Assembly (NCBI GenBank): GCA_015680685.1
Contig: MNCI01023302.1
Coordinates: 1,571,589 to 1,635,588 of the forward strand
From: Gnetum montanum
Lineage: Eukaryota > Streptophyta > Gnetopsida > Gnetales > Gnetaceae
DNA: 64,000 bases
Reading direction: 5' to 3'
Part shown: positions 1-10,776 of the stretch, one piece after another
How the letters are laid out: each line of letters starts with the position of its first letter
Position numbering within the stretch: position 1 is the stretch's first letter
Made by a program: the position numbers and the translations under genes
The notes under the pieces: model-generated
Told to the model about the DNA's origin: nothing
Databases searched by the model: none
Seen by the model: only the letters and a program-made list of their open reading frames with translations

Positions 1-999
1 TAAACTACCATGTACGAGACTCCATTTTGGCTAGATAATGGATGTCAACAATTGCATTCAATAGAACCTTCAAAAGACTTGAAAATTTCTGATTGAAATA
101 CCACAGAGATTCACTTTAAAGATAAAAAGAAGTTATTCTAGTCCAATCAAAATACCAAAGATTTTCTGAACCCTCTTGACTATTGAATCGTTCAACGACA
201 TGACTACAAGCAGAGGCTCTCTTACAACAATCCCAATAGCAGTTCTTATACGTTGAAAAATAATCAAATTTACTACTAAAATTCTCTTAAGGCTTTTAAA
301 CACAAGCACTTCTATGGAAAAATTTTAACAGAAATTTCTATTGGGCAACAAGAACGATAAGAGCAATCTAAAAATCCCAAAATTACTTGCCAAGGATGAT
401 ATTATCTAAACCACTAGCTAAACAATTTAAACAAAATAAAAATAAAACATAACTCACAGGACCATGACAAAGAGACTGAAATCTTTTATTTAGCAAGCCA
501 TCAAGTAATCGTTCACAATTTCTTCTTTACAATGCTCTTCTCCCAAGACTCAAAGTGTGTCTCCAAGTGAGAGCCCAAGTGTTAGCTAGTAACCTTTCAA
601 AGTGTAGTATCAATGTCTTCTCCCCAAAAGTCCTCCTTTTGCCCCTTCCCAAAAGTCCTTTTATAAGGTTCACATGGTAGTTACATTCCAAAATATCCTA
701 GCTAACTTTTCTCCCAAGTAAAGAGGTTACAACTTACCCATCTAATTAGGAGGAAGTTATGTAGTTAGGAAGTTATACATAAAGTTAGGAGGAATTTATG
801 TTATCATTAATAAATACTACAAATATTTAATATAATATTACAAATATTTTTATAGGTAGTAACTTATATAATAATGTTTGAAAAATAATGTTTTGAAGCC
901 TTGGGATAATTAAATTAAAAAGTAAGTTTATAACCAGGGCTTCACACTATTAGTGTATGTGATATTGTGGTCATTTAAAATTTTATTTTTGATGAACTA
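1..999. other. AT-rich sequence with no gene seen
   Basis: I see no credible coding region. The stretch at about 540-680 contains repeated GTCCTCC/AAAAGTCC words and a TATAAGG at about 661. From 780 to 860 it becomes very AT-rich with ATATTACAAATATTT-type palindromic words. It could be part of an old LTR, but I found no partner copy, primer-binding site or target duplication in the window. Confidence 0.5.
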
Positions 1000-1406
1000 C
1001 AACTCTAGTTTACCAGCATCGGCCCAAAATATCTCTTGACACCTGTCTTGGTGTGCCTTTGTGTCTTTGTTGCCGCATTCAGCGGACTCGCATGCGATAT
1101 CGAATGCATCGGCATCGGGCATGGCTGCTGTTTTGGATGGTAGGTTCCAGGAGAAGTGAATGACATACCGCCTAAAAATTTGAAATGTGTTCTTTGGGAA
1201 AAGCCCTGTTTGGCGAGCTAGCAACCTGCAACAAATTATTGGAAGTTATGGTGATGAGCTGGAAACACGCCTGTCGCTGGAGCTATTTTCTTTGCAGCCT
1301 TTGTTCTCAACCCGTGGATTTTTTTGCAGTGCGACCATGGCCAGACCTTCATGCAGGACAGAGGTGATCATTTTTGCAAATTCGTCGTGAAATAGTAAGG
1401 ATCAGA
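1000..1406. other. GC-richer single-copy-like segment upstream of the helicase pseudogene
   Basis: Composition changes abruptly here, with CpG dinucleotides preserved (GCGGACTCGCATGCGATATCG around 1080) while the flanking DNA is CpG-poor. It lies directly upstream of, and reads into, the helicase-like fragment. It may therefore be 5' UTR or promoter copied with that gene. The reading frames in it match no protein I recognise, so no gene is called. Confidence 0.4.
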
Positions 1407-1835
1407 ATGTCGAAGCGTAGGTTTGGATTCGAGGTTTTGGCGTAAACAGGCCGGGTCTCCTGGGTGATTCTACCATTCCGAGGTTTGAATCTGCGAAATC
1501 ACAAGGGTGTCTGTACATACCGTCACCGACCAGAGCCCTCCAACGACCACTTTGAAGGTCACGTCTTGGACAACATCAAGTACATCGAGGGTTTCAACAA
1601 CATCAATATTGATGGCGATGGTGGCGACAAAGAAGTGGATCCGCTGGATGTGTTCACGGGGGGAATCAGGAAAAAAATGGATGCCTTGAATGCTGGATAT
1701 GATTCTGACCAGGAGGTTTATGCTACCACCAAGGCCGTCGATGCCGCCCAAAGCCATCTCAAGAACGATTTTGACGATAATCTGGTTGTGCCCGATATTT
1801 GCAGATTGAGGAGAACACTTCTATTGCCACCTTGA
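1407..1835 (+). pseudogene. DEAD-box RNA helicase 24-like N-terminal fragment, broken
   Basis: The first codons from the ATG at 1407 read MSKRRFGFE, the start of plant DEAD-box ATP-dependent RNA helicase 24 (RH24). A frameshift near 1434 moves the match to another frame (GVNRP, then FESAKSQGCLYIPSP, matching the family's FERSQAPQRLYVPPS segment). A second shift near 1530 returns to frame for a stretch containing LDNIKYIEG, EVDPLDVF, DALNAGYDSDQEVYA and AKAVDA-type words, all characteristic of the acidic RH24 N-terminus. The residues between the EVDPLD block and the DALNAGY block are missing, which points to an internal deletion. Homology ends at about residue 130, before the helicase core: no Q motif, Walker A or DEAD box is seen. 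Family identity comes from remembered motif similarity. It is a dead fragment, either a truncated gene copy or a retrocopy. No poly-A tail is visible to decide. Confidence 0.72.
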
Positions 1836-2899
1836 CTATTTTGGAAATTGAAGCTTTTCGGTAGAGTCTGAGAATTAAGCTTTCTGGATTTTTGCAAGGC
1901 AGGGCCAAATATAAAACGTGAACTTAACAATGGTTAACAAGGATTTTAATTTCTTATTGATGCATTCATGAATGGGGTGGGCTCTTCTTAATCGATAAAG
2001 CTTTTGAATTCTTTTTTCAATCTTCCTATCACACAAGGGCATGATAAATTTTCCTTTCCTTGGTATCATCATTTGAAAATGGAAACACTATATCTTCACT
2101 CAACAAATTTCCACATGAAACCTCTGGAATTAAAATATCAATAGGACACAACCATCATATATTTTTTTTATTTGAATATCTTCTATGTCTCATTTGTATT
2201 TTATCATCTTTGCTATTCCATGAAATGGCTAAATGTGCCAAAAATAAGGTCTATGATCCTTAGTTTTTGTTGCAAAAAAATTAAGAAAATGACAAAAAAA
2301 TAGCAAAAACTGCATAAAACCCTTGTGTACTAACTTGCAAAAAAATTCATAGAGAATTCACCATAAGTAATAATCCAATGGTTCAAACACCATTTGAACC
2401 ATTAAACACAATACCATAACCCTATGGCCATGAAAACCAAGAAATCCTAACCATTTCCACACCCAAAAATATGAAAGTGACATTGCTTTTTGGTGGGAAA
2501 AGCCCAAAAATGCATGGAAAAGACTAAAACAAGATTTGTAACTAGGAATAGTCAAACTCCAACACCAAAACAACAAAAAAACCCCATGAACATGACCTAA
2601 ATCTAACATAGGAATTTTACCAAACCCAATTTTAACCAACACATAAACCTACACAAATAAAAACACCCAAGTTTCTAGGAAAGTTTCATGAGAAACAATT
2701 GGAAATTGTGTATCTAGGAGTGATGGTGGAAGAACCTTCATAAATCAAGGATCATGGTAGGTTAGAGAGGCCTTTAGCAACTGCATCAACCTCCTCCTTG
2801 GCTAGATTCTTACTAATGGAAGCCTTTTCTTGAACATGCTGACAAACAGTGTAAGAATAACAAAATCCTTAAGCTTCAAGAAGCCTCCTACAATAATTG
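1836..2899. other. Repeat-like DNA without recognisable genes
   Basis: This is AT-rich sequence. The open frames, for example 2358-2642 on the minus strand, are hydrophobic and low in information and resemble no family. The sequence leads into the tandem array that starts near 2.9 kb. I see no LTR partner or coding remnant. Confidence 0.4.
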
Positions 2900-4155
2900 C
2901 ACCTACTCCTGACTATAGGATGGCTAAACTACACTAGGATAGATTTTTTTGAAGCAAGAACAAGATCAAAGCTCTAATGCTAGGTGTTGTACACTAAAAC
3001 TGAGGTGAGAAATATGATTTGTGTAAAGTTCTAATGTGATAACCAATCCCAAACTTATGCATTGATCATCAAAATCCTTGTTTCTCAAAGCATTCACACA
3101 AGTTCCACTTAACTCAATCATCAAAATTAGAAGGTAGGACTATGCTAGGTTGATGGGAAAAAACTTGGATTTTTAGCTTCTCCTTAATAACTACACTGAG
3201 GTTGGAGACTCTAGAAGCCTTGGAATAGGTTCTCAACCCCAAATACTACCAAAACTCACTTTTCAATTATCCATAAATGTCATAAAACCTTATGCCCAAA
3301 ATGGGAAACTAGGTGTTGATATTAATTAAAACTGGACACCAATGAAGGCCAAAACTCATACCAAAACCTACTATTTAGAGTAACTACAATAGCCCATAGC
3401 CTAGCTACATTGGCTAGTATAGTTCCAAGTGGGATGATGTCTTATATCACCAACCAAACTTCCAATTGACTCAAGAAAAGTTACAGCATGTGCTAAACCC
3501 TAACCAACACCTATAGTAACTCAAGAACCTCATACAACAGGTCAAAAGATGTCAAAATCATCCACCATGCATTAATGACTCTAGAACCTATCTAAAATAC
3601 GTTGGCTAGCATAGTCCTAGCATAGTTGACAAGAGTTGGACTATTCAATAATTAAAATAACCTTCAAAGTGGCATTCTTTGACTTTTACATTGCCCTAGA
3701 ACCTTTGGTGGCCTTAAAATAACAAACAACTAATCTTAAATATGTCAAATTCCATCCTAAACTTGTGATTATGATAAGGATGGGCTCATCTACACTAGCC
3801 AATGTAGTCCTAGAATAAGTAGGTAGAAGATGGATACTAAAATCAAAAAATAGAAGTTAAAATGACATACTTTGGATACCACATCTTCCAAGAACTACCG
3901 GTGAGCCTAAAATGGAAAACAACCAAATAAAATCTAGCTAAAACCTACTTTCATCTTAGCACTATGCTGGGGATAACCCTAACTATGTTGGCTAGCATTA
4001 TCCTAGTGTAGTTGGATGAAGGTGGATTACCAAAAGCAAGTAACAACCTCTAAATCATCATATCTTAGCTTTAAGACTTCTTTGGAACCTCCAGTGACCT
4101 TGTACTAGCAAACTATGAAACAAAAGTAAGCCAAATCCCATTTCCACCTTGGGAC
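2900..4155. repeat. Tandem array, ~190-bp period with palindromic core, left part
   Basis: A degenerate palindromic word of the form CTA(T/C)GYTRGC-YARCATAGTCC recurs. The clearest copies are near 3404, 3600, 3789 and 3982, spaced 196, 189 and 193 bp, with weaker copies near 2911 and 3138. DNA between the words is highly diverged but shares short phrases such as CCTAGAACC and AAACCTA. The array is cut at 4156 by the Copia insertion and resumes at 10,777. It has no coding capacity. It may be the internal tandem-repeat zone of the Tat-type Gypsy element whose pol lies downstream at 13.8-17.0 kb. Tat/Ogre elements are known to carry such arrays in untranslated regions. Confidence 0.7.
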
Positions 4156-5354
4156 TAAGGATTGATTAACTTAGAAAGGTGGGATAAATAAGTTTCCCAA
4201 TAAAAATCAATCATCACAAAAACCTCACCCAAAATTATGTGGCTCCCCAACTTGGATACTCCACACTCAGAGGGTAAATCGCTTACACACCTCTAGACTT
4301 TGTTTCTCTCAAAATGTGATTTGAAGGATACCACATGCTATACAAACTCTAAGCCTTGATCTTGAGTGATTCATCTTTGCGAATCCACTCAACCCCGTAA
4401 GGTCCCGACAAGCTTAGAATGTGATTTCTAGGATCCCATGACCTTTACAACTTGAGCTCCACTCTGAAGTATTGTGACATTGCACCAACACTCAATCCTA
4501 CATGATCCTGACAAGCTTAAGGATGATGCCTTCTTACAAGAAGCACATCAACCCTAGCAAGAAAATAAAAAAGAGAAACAAAAATTATAAAGAAATGATG
4601 CAACTAATTTACTAGTCCTTGTACTTTGAGGCATAGTACAATAAAATCACTACAATAGTACAAATGATGGTATAATGAGGTACACAAATACAAAAGAATA
4701 AAGTACATAATGATTGCTTGACATTGACACTTGCTTGTTTAAAAATTTGCTCAATTCCTAAGAGAATGAAGTCTTCTTATAGCCTTGAAGTTTCTGAAAT
4801 CACCTCTAAATTTATGCAATGGTTATCTAATGGCTAGTGAAGATGTCTTCTTCAAAATTGGGATGTCTCTCTACAAAAGACTTCAAATTAGGGGAGACAT
4901 CTCTTCTACAAGGGAGATGGCTTTGAGGAGATGTCTCTAGGAAGACATCTTCTCTTGAAAGGAGATGTCTCCTATTTCTGGGAGACATCATCTTCATCAG
5001 GGAGATGTCTTCACTTAATAGGAGACATCTCCTATTTTTTGAAAGATGTATTCTCATCATTTAAACTCTTGATTCCAAAGCCTCCTTTCGATAACTAGAG
5101 CATCTTATTTTAGCTTAAAGCATTCTTTACTTGTTCATGCTCCTTTAATTTCTTATAGTCTTCACTTAGACACTCATGTACTTATCCATGATTCCATGAG
5201 TCCTTGTAGTATTTACTTTGAGATTTCTTGTAGATGTCATTCTTTGAGCTCTCCTTTAGTTCTTATCCTTGTTCTTGTCCTACAAACACAACAACCACAC
5301 AAACATCCTTTGTTCTCCATTTTCCTTAAGGTTTTGACATACCAAAAGTCAACA
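4156..5354 (-). repeat. 3' LTR of the minus-strand Copia element
   Basis: About 1.2 kb, matching 9778-10776 over nearly all its length. Shared blocks include the ACTTAGAAAGG start, the CTTACACACCTCTA block and the closing ACATACCAAAAG. It carries about 180 bp (roughly 5050-5230) that the other LTR lacks. The right edge is set by the TGTTGAC end (minus strand) abutting the polypurine tract. Confidence 0.82.
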
Positions 5355-5369
5355 ATCTCCCCCTTTTTA
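5355..5369 (-). other. Polypurine tract of the Copia element
   Basis: On the minus strand it reads AAAAAGGGGGAGAT immediately before the LTR's TG. This is the usual form and position for plus-strand priming in plant Copia elements. Confidence 0.75.
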
Positions 5370-5799
5370 GTAATGTCTAAAACTTAAGAAAATGGGTGAG
5401 ATGATAAACCAATAAATACTAAAAATAATATTAAAGTGTTAAGACATATAAATTCCAATGGCAACCAAGGACTAGGATAAAAGCTCTAAGGTTCAAGATA
5501 GTTCAAAGGTGTAAGGAAGGATGATAAAATCAAATATGATACAATGTAAAAGTAAAAACTATCTCCAAAAAGTACATCACATAGAGATAACCAAAAATGA
5601 TCACCATCAATCTATATCATAAACTATTCCTTAAATTTTTTGTACAATTGTCCATGTAATGTTTGCATCATATACAAAATGACATATGTGGAAATCCACA
5701 AAAATCACATATGTGTGGGTGTGTGAACATCCAAATTTCTTTCCTTTTAAAAAATTAGTAAAAATAAGAGAGAGAACACCTAAAAATCCTAACCATTGA
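5370..5799. other. Copia interior next to the 3' LTR, no coding signal
   Basis: AT-rich DNA between the polypurine tract and the decayed second reading frame. I see no retroviral enzyme motif on either strand. Confidence 0.4.
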
Positions 5800-6960
5800 T
5801 CTTAGTCGCATCATCAAACTCTAAATTAAGCACTACTCTAGATGGTCAATAAGTCTCCTCCTTGTCATTGTCTCCTCCTTGTTGTTGTTGCTACAAGTGC
5901 TGGAGCTAGTCAAATGCTGCTCATCATCATCTAAAGATAGTTCCTGGACAAGAGCTCTTCAGGGATGAAGCTTCACTTGAAACTAAGATGAAGTTGGTGG
6001 ATCAGGCTAGGCTTGAGCCTACTACGAAGATGAGGAAGCTCCCTTCCTCTTATAGGTAATGTCATCAAGTACCCATTGGGACATGGTCCCAAAGATACTC
6101 TCCATGACTTGTTTCTCAAAATATCTAAGAGCATCACTTGGAGATGGAACATGATGCTCAAGCTACAAGGAAACATGATGCTCCCTCTAAACATGAGTTG
6201 GTGGTGCATTAGGCTCAGACTCTAACTCCATTCCTAAGTCATATGCATGAGAAGGTTCATCTACTATAGAATGCCTCAATGGTGCAAGAATGTCCTTCTC
6301 ACTATTAGATATAGGAGGAGTAGCGACCTCCTTGAACTGCTACCCATCTGGAAGAAGAGGTATGCCAACAACATCCATTCTCTTATGCAAGTAAGAGTGA
6401 TTCCTCCAAAGCATCCCAATAGTACAAGAAAATTGTTGAAGTAGCTTGTTTATGGAGGATTTGATATGTGCTCTAGTAGATTTGGACCTACTCAACTAAG
6501 GAGAGGCCTTGGATGATGATCTTGCTTTCTTCTTTTGTGATGGAAGTGGCCTAATGCTTGGTTTTTCTACTTCTACATGAGAGAGGGTCCTCTTCTTAGC
6601 ATACTTGATGAGGCTTCTCTTGCCTTTGAACAAAGACATCTCAGAAATAGGTGCATCCCTCTGACATATTAACAAACTAATGAGATAGGGTGATTAAAAA
6701 TTCTCTCCTTGGAATACAAACTTAGCATATCCCAACATAGAGTATGAACCAAGTCCAATGGTTGTCCTATAAGAAGGCAACAAAGCACAAAAGCATAGGG
6801 TGGAAACATATAGCTATAGCTTTTCCCTTTTACAATAATGTTATAGAAAACAATAAGGGACAAAGTGGAAGCATCTAGAGACATCCTATTCCTATGAATT
6901 CTACCTTTATCAAAAGACACAGACTCTATAAATAGGGCATCATAGAACTCATCATGACTA
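5800..6960 (-). pseudogene. Decayed non-retroviral ORF, resembling the 'putative plant transposon protein' family
   Basis: On the minus strand, fragments starting near 6960 can be strung together through several stops. The best preserved piece, about 83 residues at 6669-6920, has an FDKGRIHRNRM...FYNIIV...LLIGQPLDL...MLSLYS pattern. This is reminiscent of the plant-specific 'putative plant transposon protein' domain often found beside retroelements, where an (L/I)LTGRxI(N/D)L motif is typical. Further along are Ser/Lys/Arg-rich and Ser/Pro-rich low-complexity stretches. It sits between gag and the 3' LTR, where pol would be in an autonomous Copia. The family match is from memory and weak. That it replaces pol is a positional inference. 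Confidence 0.42.
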
Positions 6961-7539
6961 ATGGTAATTATACTATTTGTCTAAATATCATTCATAAAAT
7001 CAATGGTAACCTAAAAAAAATCTACACTACATATCACAAGGAGTGCATTCACAACTTAGGGATACACCTCAATTATAAGACTCCCAACCATAGATGTGAA
7101 CACCACAACAATAGTATTTCAAATCAAAATATTATAGTATCACTCTCTAATAACAACTTTAGGAACCAAGAAATTCATTATAATGAATGCACTCCAATTT
7201 AACATTTTAAAATAATCCGTCAAGGTTTGTTACCTATCCATAGAAAATGATACTATTCACTTAGAGATGATATTCATGGTTCAAGTTACCTCAAACTGAT
7301 GATAGGCATTGGTGCTTCTAAATTAGGGCATGTAGGAGCTTGGATTGCTGCTAGAACTCCCTCTAGATCTCTTATTTGGTGATGGCCTAGATCTTCCTAT
7401 CTTCTTATGGATCATTGTAGATGAAATTGCTACTATAGGTGGAGCCCTGGTCATCTCTATGAGGTTGTCTTTGAAGAATAAGATAGAAGAATGAGGGTTT
7501 TACTCTTATTGTAGTGCCAAATGAGAGTTTTTGATGAGA

Positions 7540-7740
7540 AAGAAGACGTCTCTACAGGAAGATAGACATCTCCTTTATGATTAAAAATCAAGGTAGATAT
7601 CTTCTTTTTAAAGTAAATGTCTTTGTTGCACTATGGGAGATGACAAGTAGACATCTCATTTTGGGAGTCGACATCTCCCTTTGGGAGTAGATGTCTATAA
7701 GAAGATGTCTTCAAGAAGACATCTCCTCTAAAAGAGGCTC
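7540..7740. repeat. Cluster of palindromic GAGACATCTC / GAGATGTCTC words inside the Copia element
   Basis: Short inverted words (AGACGTCTC, TAGACATCTCC, GAGATG, TAGATGTC, GAAGATGTCTTC, GAAGACATCTCC) recur about every 20-30 bp. The same words make up the core of both LTRs (4840-5040 and 10,465-10,630). This suggests that the cluster expanded by slippage or was copied from the LTR. There is no coding potential. Confidence 0.6.
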
Positions 7741-8140
7741 AACAAGATGGGGTTTAGGAAAGGCTGCCAATGACTATAGTCTTAATAGATGCTTACAATA
7801 AATTAAAAAATTACCTTTGCCTACCTTATTTGCTAATGAAAAATAAAGGTATTTAGTATACTAAAGAAAGAGATTCCTCTTTTAAGGTTTATATTCTTAA
7901 TCAAACTTCTTAAATGTCCAAGCCTTCGCTCCCTCTCACAAATTTTTTAGAGAGAGTCTCCTCATTTTCCTATCCCTTTCTTTTAACTCTTCATACTTTC
8001 TTGACATGCTTGTTCTTTTAGGTTGTGTAATTCTTTCTATGGTCCTGCATGGATTCCTTTCTGAATGCAATTCAATAAGACTAGGGAGTTCTATGAAATG
8101 ATCAACTATTCATATGATAGAACTTTAAATTGCATTCCCA

Positions 8141-9735
8141 TTACTTATGTCCTACTTTATGAAAATAATAACATCTAATCCTTCTATTATAGTAAGAAAG
8201 ATTAGGATGGTCAAACCTTTGGAAATCCTTTTGATGAATTAGAGTTTCTTCTGATTTGAATATAGTGAATTTGTCCTTTGGAATATCATTTGATTGAAAT
8301 TGGGTTGGTCTAGGTGATTCATCTTGTGTACAACCTCCTAGCCCACTCTTATCATGTGGACTCCTTCCTTGTCTTAATACCATCTGAAGGGATTCTTTTT
8401 TCTTTACCAACCTTTCGTTCATGAGTTTGACATCTACAATTTCTACTTTATCCTTCTCATAAGATAAGGTTAGTTTTTCATTCTCAACCCTAGGGAAAAA
8501 CATTTCTTTTGTGAGATCTAAAATCTTGGAATTTAAGGAAGAGATGTCTTGGGCCTTAATTTTTACCTATTTAATTAACTTAGTACAAAGACTTCGAAGC
8601 GATAAAATTTTAGTACACATAAGTTCAAATCTTTCTTCTTCAATTTCAAATTCATCATCTAAGGTGCTAGCATCATCATCTGTAAGGGCCATACAAATGA
8701 AGTGTGAGTTCTTTGCATAGCTATCCATCTCCTCTTCACTATGTCTTGCATCATTCCAACTTATGTAGAAGTTGATCTTTTTTGGATCCATATCATTTTT
8801 GTCCCTTCTTTTCAACCTATCATTACTAGGACACTCAAAGGCCACATGGCCTCTTCCACCACAAACCCAACATTCTACAGAAGAAGAATCAAAATTGGAA
8901 CTTGAAAAACTTTGACCTCTTTCCTTACATTTGAATTAATTAGTTCTCTACTAATTGAAGCTCTTGGTTTTTTTGTCATCATCCTATGTAGCTTCCTTGA
9001 GAGAAGAGCTATTTATTCTTTACTATCTTCTTCTGGTTCAATAGGTTCCTTTTTTTCAAATAATGATTTTAGGGTAATGGGTTCTTCTTGAATAGCTCCT
9101 TCACTTATGAGATTCATTTCATAAGTAATAAGAGTGCTTTGAAGCTCTTCAAGTTTAAGAACTAAGAAATCTCTAATTCCTTCAATTATAATTACCTTTG
9201 GTCTAAATTTTAGTTGTAAAGACCTAATCATTTTTATTATAACATCACTTTTAGGAATATCTTTACTAGTACCTCTAATGGCCACAACAATATCATTTGC
9301 TCTAGAGGAGTAATCTTTTATTTTCTCACATTTTCTTAGTTTGAGTTTATCATACTCACTTTGTAAAACTAACAATTTAGATTATTTAACTATTGAGGTT
9401 CCTTCATATGTGGCCTCTAATGTTTCCCATATTTATTTAGTTATTTTACAACCAGCTATTCTATTAAATTTTGTTTATTTAAAAAACAATATAAATAATT
9501 TTTTTTCTTTTTAATCAAACATGAACTTATCTCTTTCTTCTTGTGTCCACTTGTGGGGCTTGATGGCTTCTATTGTGTTGTTGATGGGCAATGTGTAATC
9601 TTCAAGGATGGATTTCCAAACTTTAAACTCCATCGATTAGAAGAAGCCCTGCATCCTTACCTTCTAATAGGCAAAGTTGAATCCATCAAACATGGGCAAC
9701 TTTTGTATAAGAAGTTCCCTCCATTGTTCACTCTT
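8141..9735 (-). pseudogene. Ty1/Copia gag, broken
   Basis: Gag forms the retrotransposon particle and binds RNA. On the minus strand, about 40 bp after the primer-binding site, a PPLFNGTNFAYWKVRM motif marks the N-terminus of Copia gag. A UBN2-type segment follows at 9013-9375, with KLRKCEKIKDYSSRANDIVVAIRG and IIKMIRSLQLKFRP (helical gag core). Next is a CCHC zinc knuckle at 8831-8872 with all four ligands intact (C-x2-C-x4-H-x4-C). A Lys/Glu-rich segment at 8141-8503 ends in a second, damaged knuckle in which the second Cys is replaced by Phe. At least three frame breaks or stops separate these blocks, so no intact protein is made. Two knuckles and a long charged tail recall the large Gag of SIRE/Maximus-type Copia elements. 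That lineage assignment is tentative. Confidence 0.75.
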
Positions 9736-9763
9736 GGAAATGATGTAGAGCACAGAGTACCAA

Positions 9764-9775
9764 GCTTCGATACCA
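9764..9775 (-). other. Primer-binding site of the Copia element (initiator tRNA-Met type)
   Basis: The minus strand reads TGGTATCGAAGC, one or two changes from the plant consensus TGGTATCAGAGC complementary to the 3' end of initiator tRNA-Met. It lies two bases inside the LTR edge at 9778. This sets both the element's orientation and its LTR boundary. Confidence 0.8.
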
Positions 9776-9777
9776 CT

Positions 9778-10776
9778 TGAGGATTTTTGAACTTAGAAAG
9801 GGAGGATGAATCAGTTTTCCAAAAGAAAAAACTCAATCATCATAAAAAGCACACTCAAAATTACATGGTTCCCAAACTTGGATACTCCACACTTGGAAAG
9901 TAGATCACTTACACACCTCTATACTTTGTTTCTTTGAAAATGTGATTTGAAGGGTATCACACCCTATACAAGCTCTAATCTCTACTCCATAGTGATTCAT
10001 CGCTATGAGCCCACTCAACCTTGAAAGGTATTAACAAGCTTAGAATATGATTTCCAAGATCCCACAACCTTAACAACTTGATCTCTACTCCAGAGTGTTG
10101 TCACAATGCACCAATACTCAATCCCATAGGATCCTTAAAAGCTCAAGGATGGTTCCTTCTCACAAGAAGCACATCAACCCTAATGAGACAATAAGAAATA
10201 GAAATAAAAATTACAAGGAAAGGATGCAATTGATTTTTTTGGTCCTTGTACTTTAAGGCATAGTACAATAAATTCACTAAAACAATATAAGTGATGATAC
10301 AATGAGGTACACAAATATAAAATAATAAAGTACATAATTATTGCTTGATGTTGACACTTGCTTGCTCAAAAACTTGCTCAATTTCCAAGAGAATGAAACC
10401 TCCTTATAGCCTTGAAGTTTCTAAAATCACCTTGGACTTCATGCAACGGCTCTCTAATGGCTAGTGGAGACATCTTCTTCAAGATTAGGACATCTCTCTA
10501 CAATAGACTGCAATTCAAGAGAGATGTCTCTTCTGCAAGGGAGATGTCTCCAAGGAGACATCTCTAAGGAGACGTCTTATTGTGAAAGAAGACGTTTCTT
10601 GTTTTTGGAAGACCTCTTCTCCAAAAAGGAGACTTCTTTACTTTGAAATTTCTTATAAATGTCATTCTTTGAGATCTCCTTTAGTCCTTACCCTTGTTCT
10701 TATCCTACAAACACAACAACCACACAAACATCCTTTGTTCTCCATTTTCCTTAAGGTTTTGACATACCAAAAGGTT
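9778..10776 (-). repeat. 5' LTR of the minus-strand Copia element
   Basis: About 1.0 kb and homologous to 4156-5354. It lacks about 180 bp present in the left copy, with the junction near 10,630. Its inner end is defined by the adjacent primer-binding site. The outer end is degraded (AAAAGGTTAA instead of AAAAGTCAACA). Confidence 0.82.

Larger units (their letters stand above)
4156..10776 (-). mobile_element. Non-autonomous Ty1/Copia LTR retrotransposon, minus strand
   Basis: Two direct repeats (4156-5354 and 9778-10776) flank a 4.4-kb interior. Read on the minus strand, the order is 5' LTR (right), tRNA-Met primer-binding site, a Copia-type gag remnant (9.74-8.14 kb), a segment rich in GAGACAT/ATGTCTC words (7.74-7.54 kb), a remnant of a second unrelated reading frame (about 6.96-5.8 kb), a polypurine tract and the 3' LTR. 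No protease, integrase, reverse transcriptase or RNase H can be found. It was therefore probably mobilised by another element. It inserted into the 190-bp array, whose phase continues across it. A clean 5-bp target duplication was not found because the outer ends are mutated. Confidence 0.8.

Noticed and set aside
997-1224. 75-residue minus-strand frame containing DADAFDIACESAECG
   Set aside because: Coding-like composition but no family recognised, and it opposes the helicase fragment. Not enough to call a gene.
2900-4155. CRISPR-like array (regular spacing with palindromic repeats)
   Set aside because: Repeats are degenerate, units are about 190 bp, no cas genes are present and the genome is a plant. 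This is tandem satellite-like DNA.
4827-5060. 77-residue frame rich in EDxFLxR repeats
   Set aside because: Translation of the palindromic GAGACATCTC cluster in the LTR, not a protein repeat.
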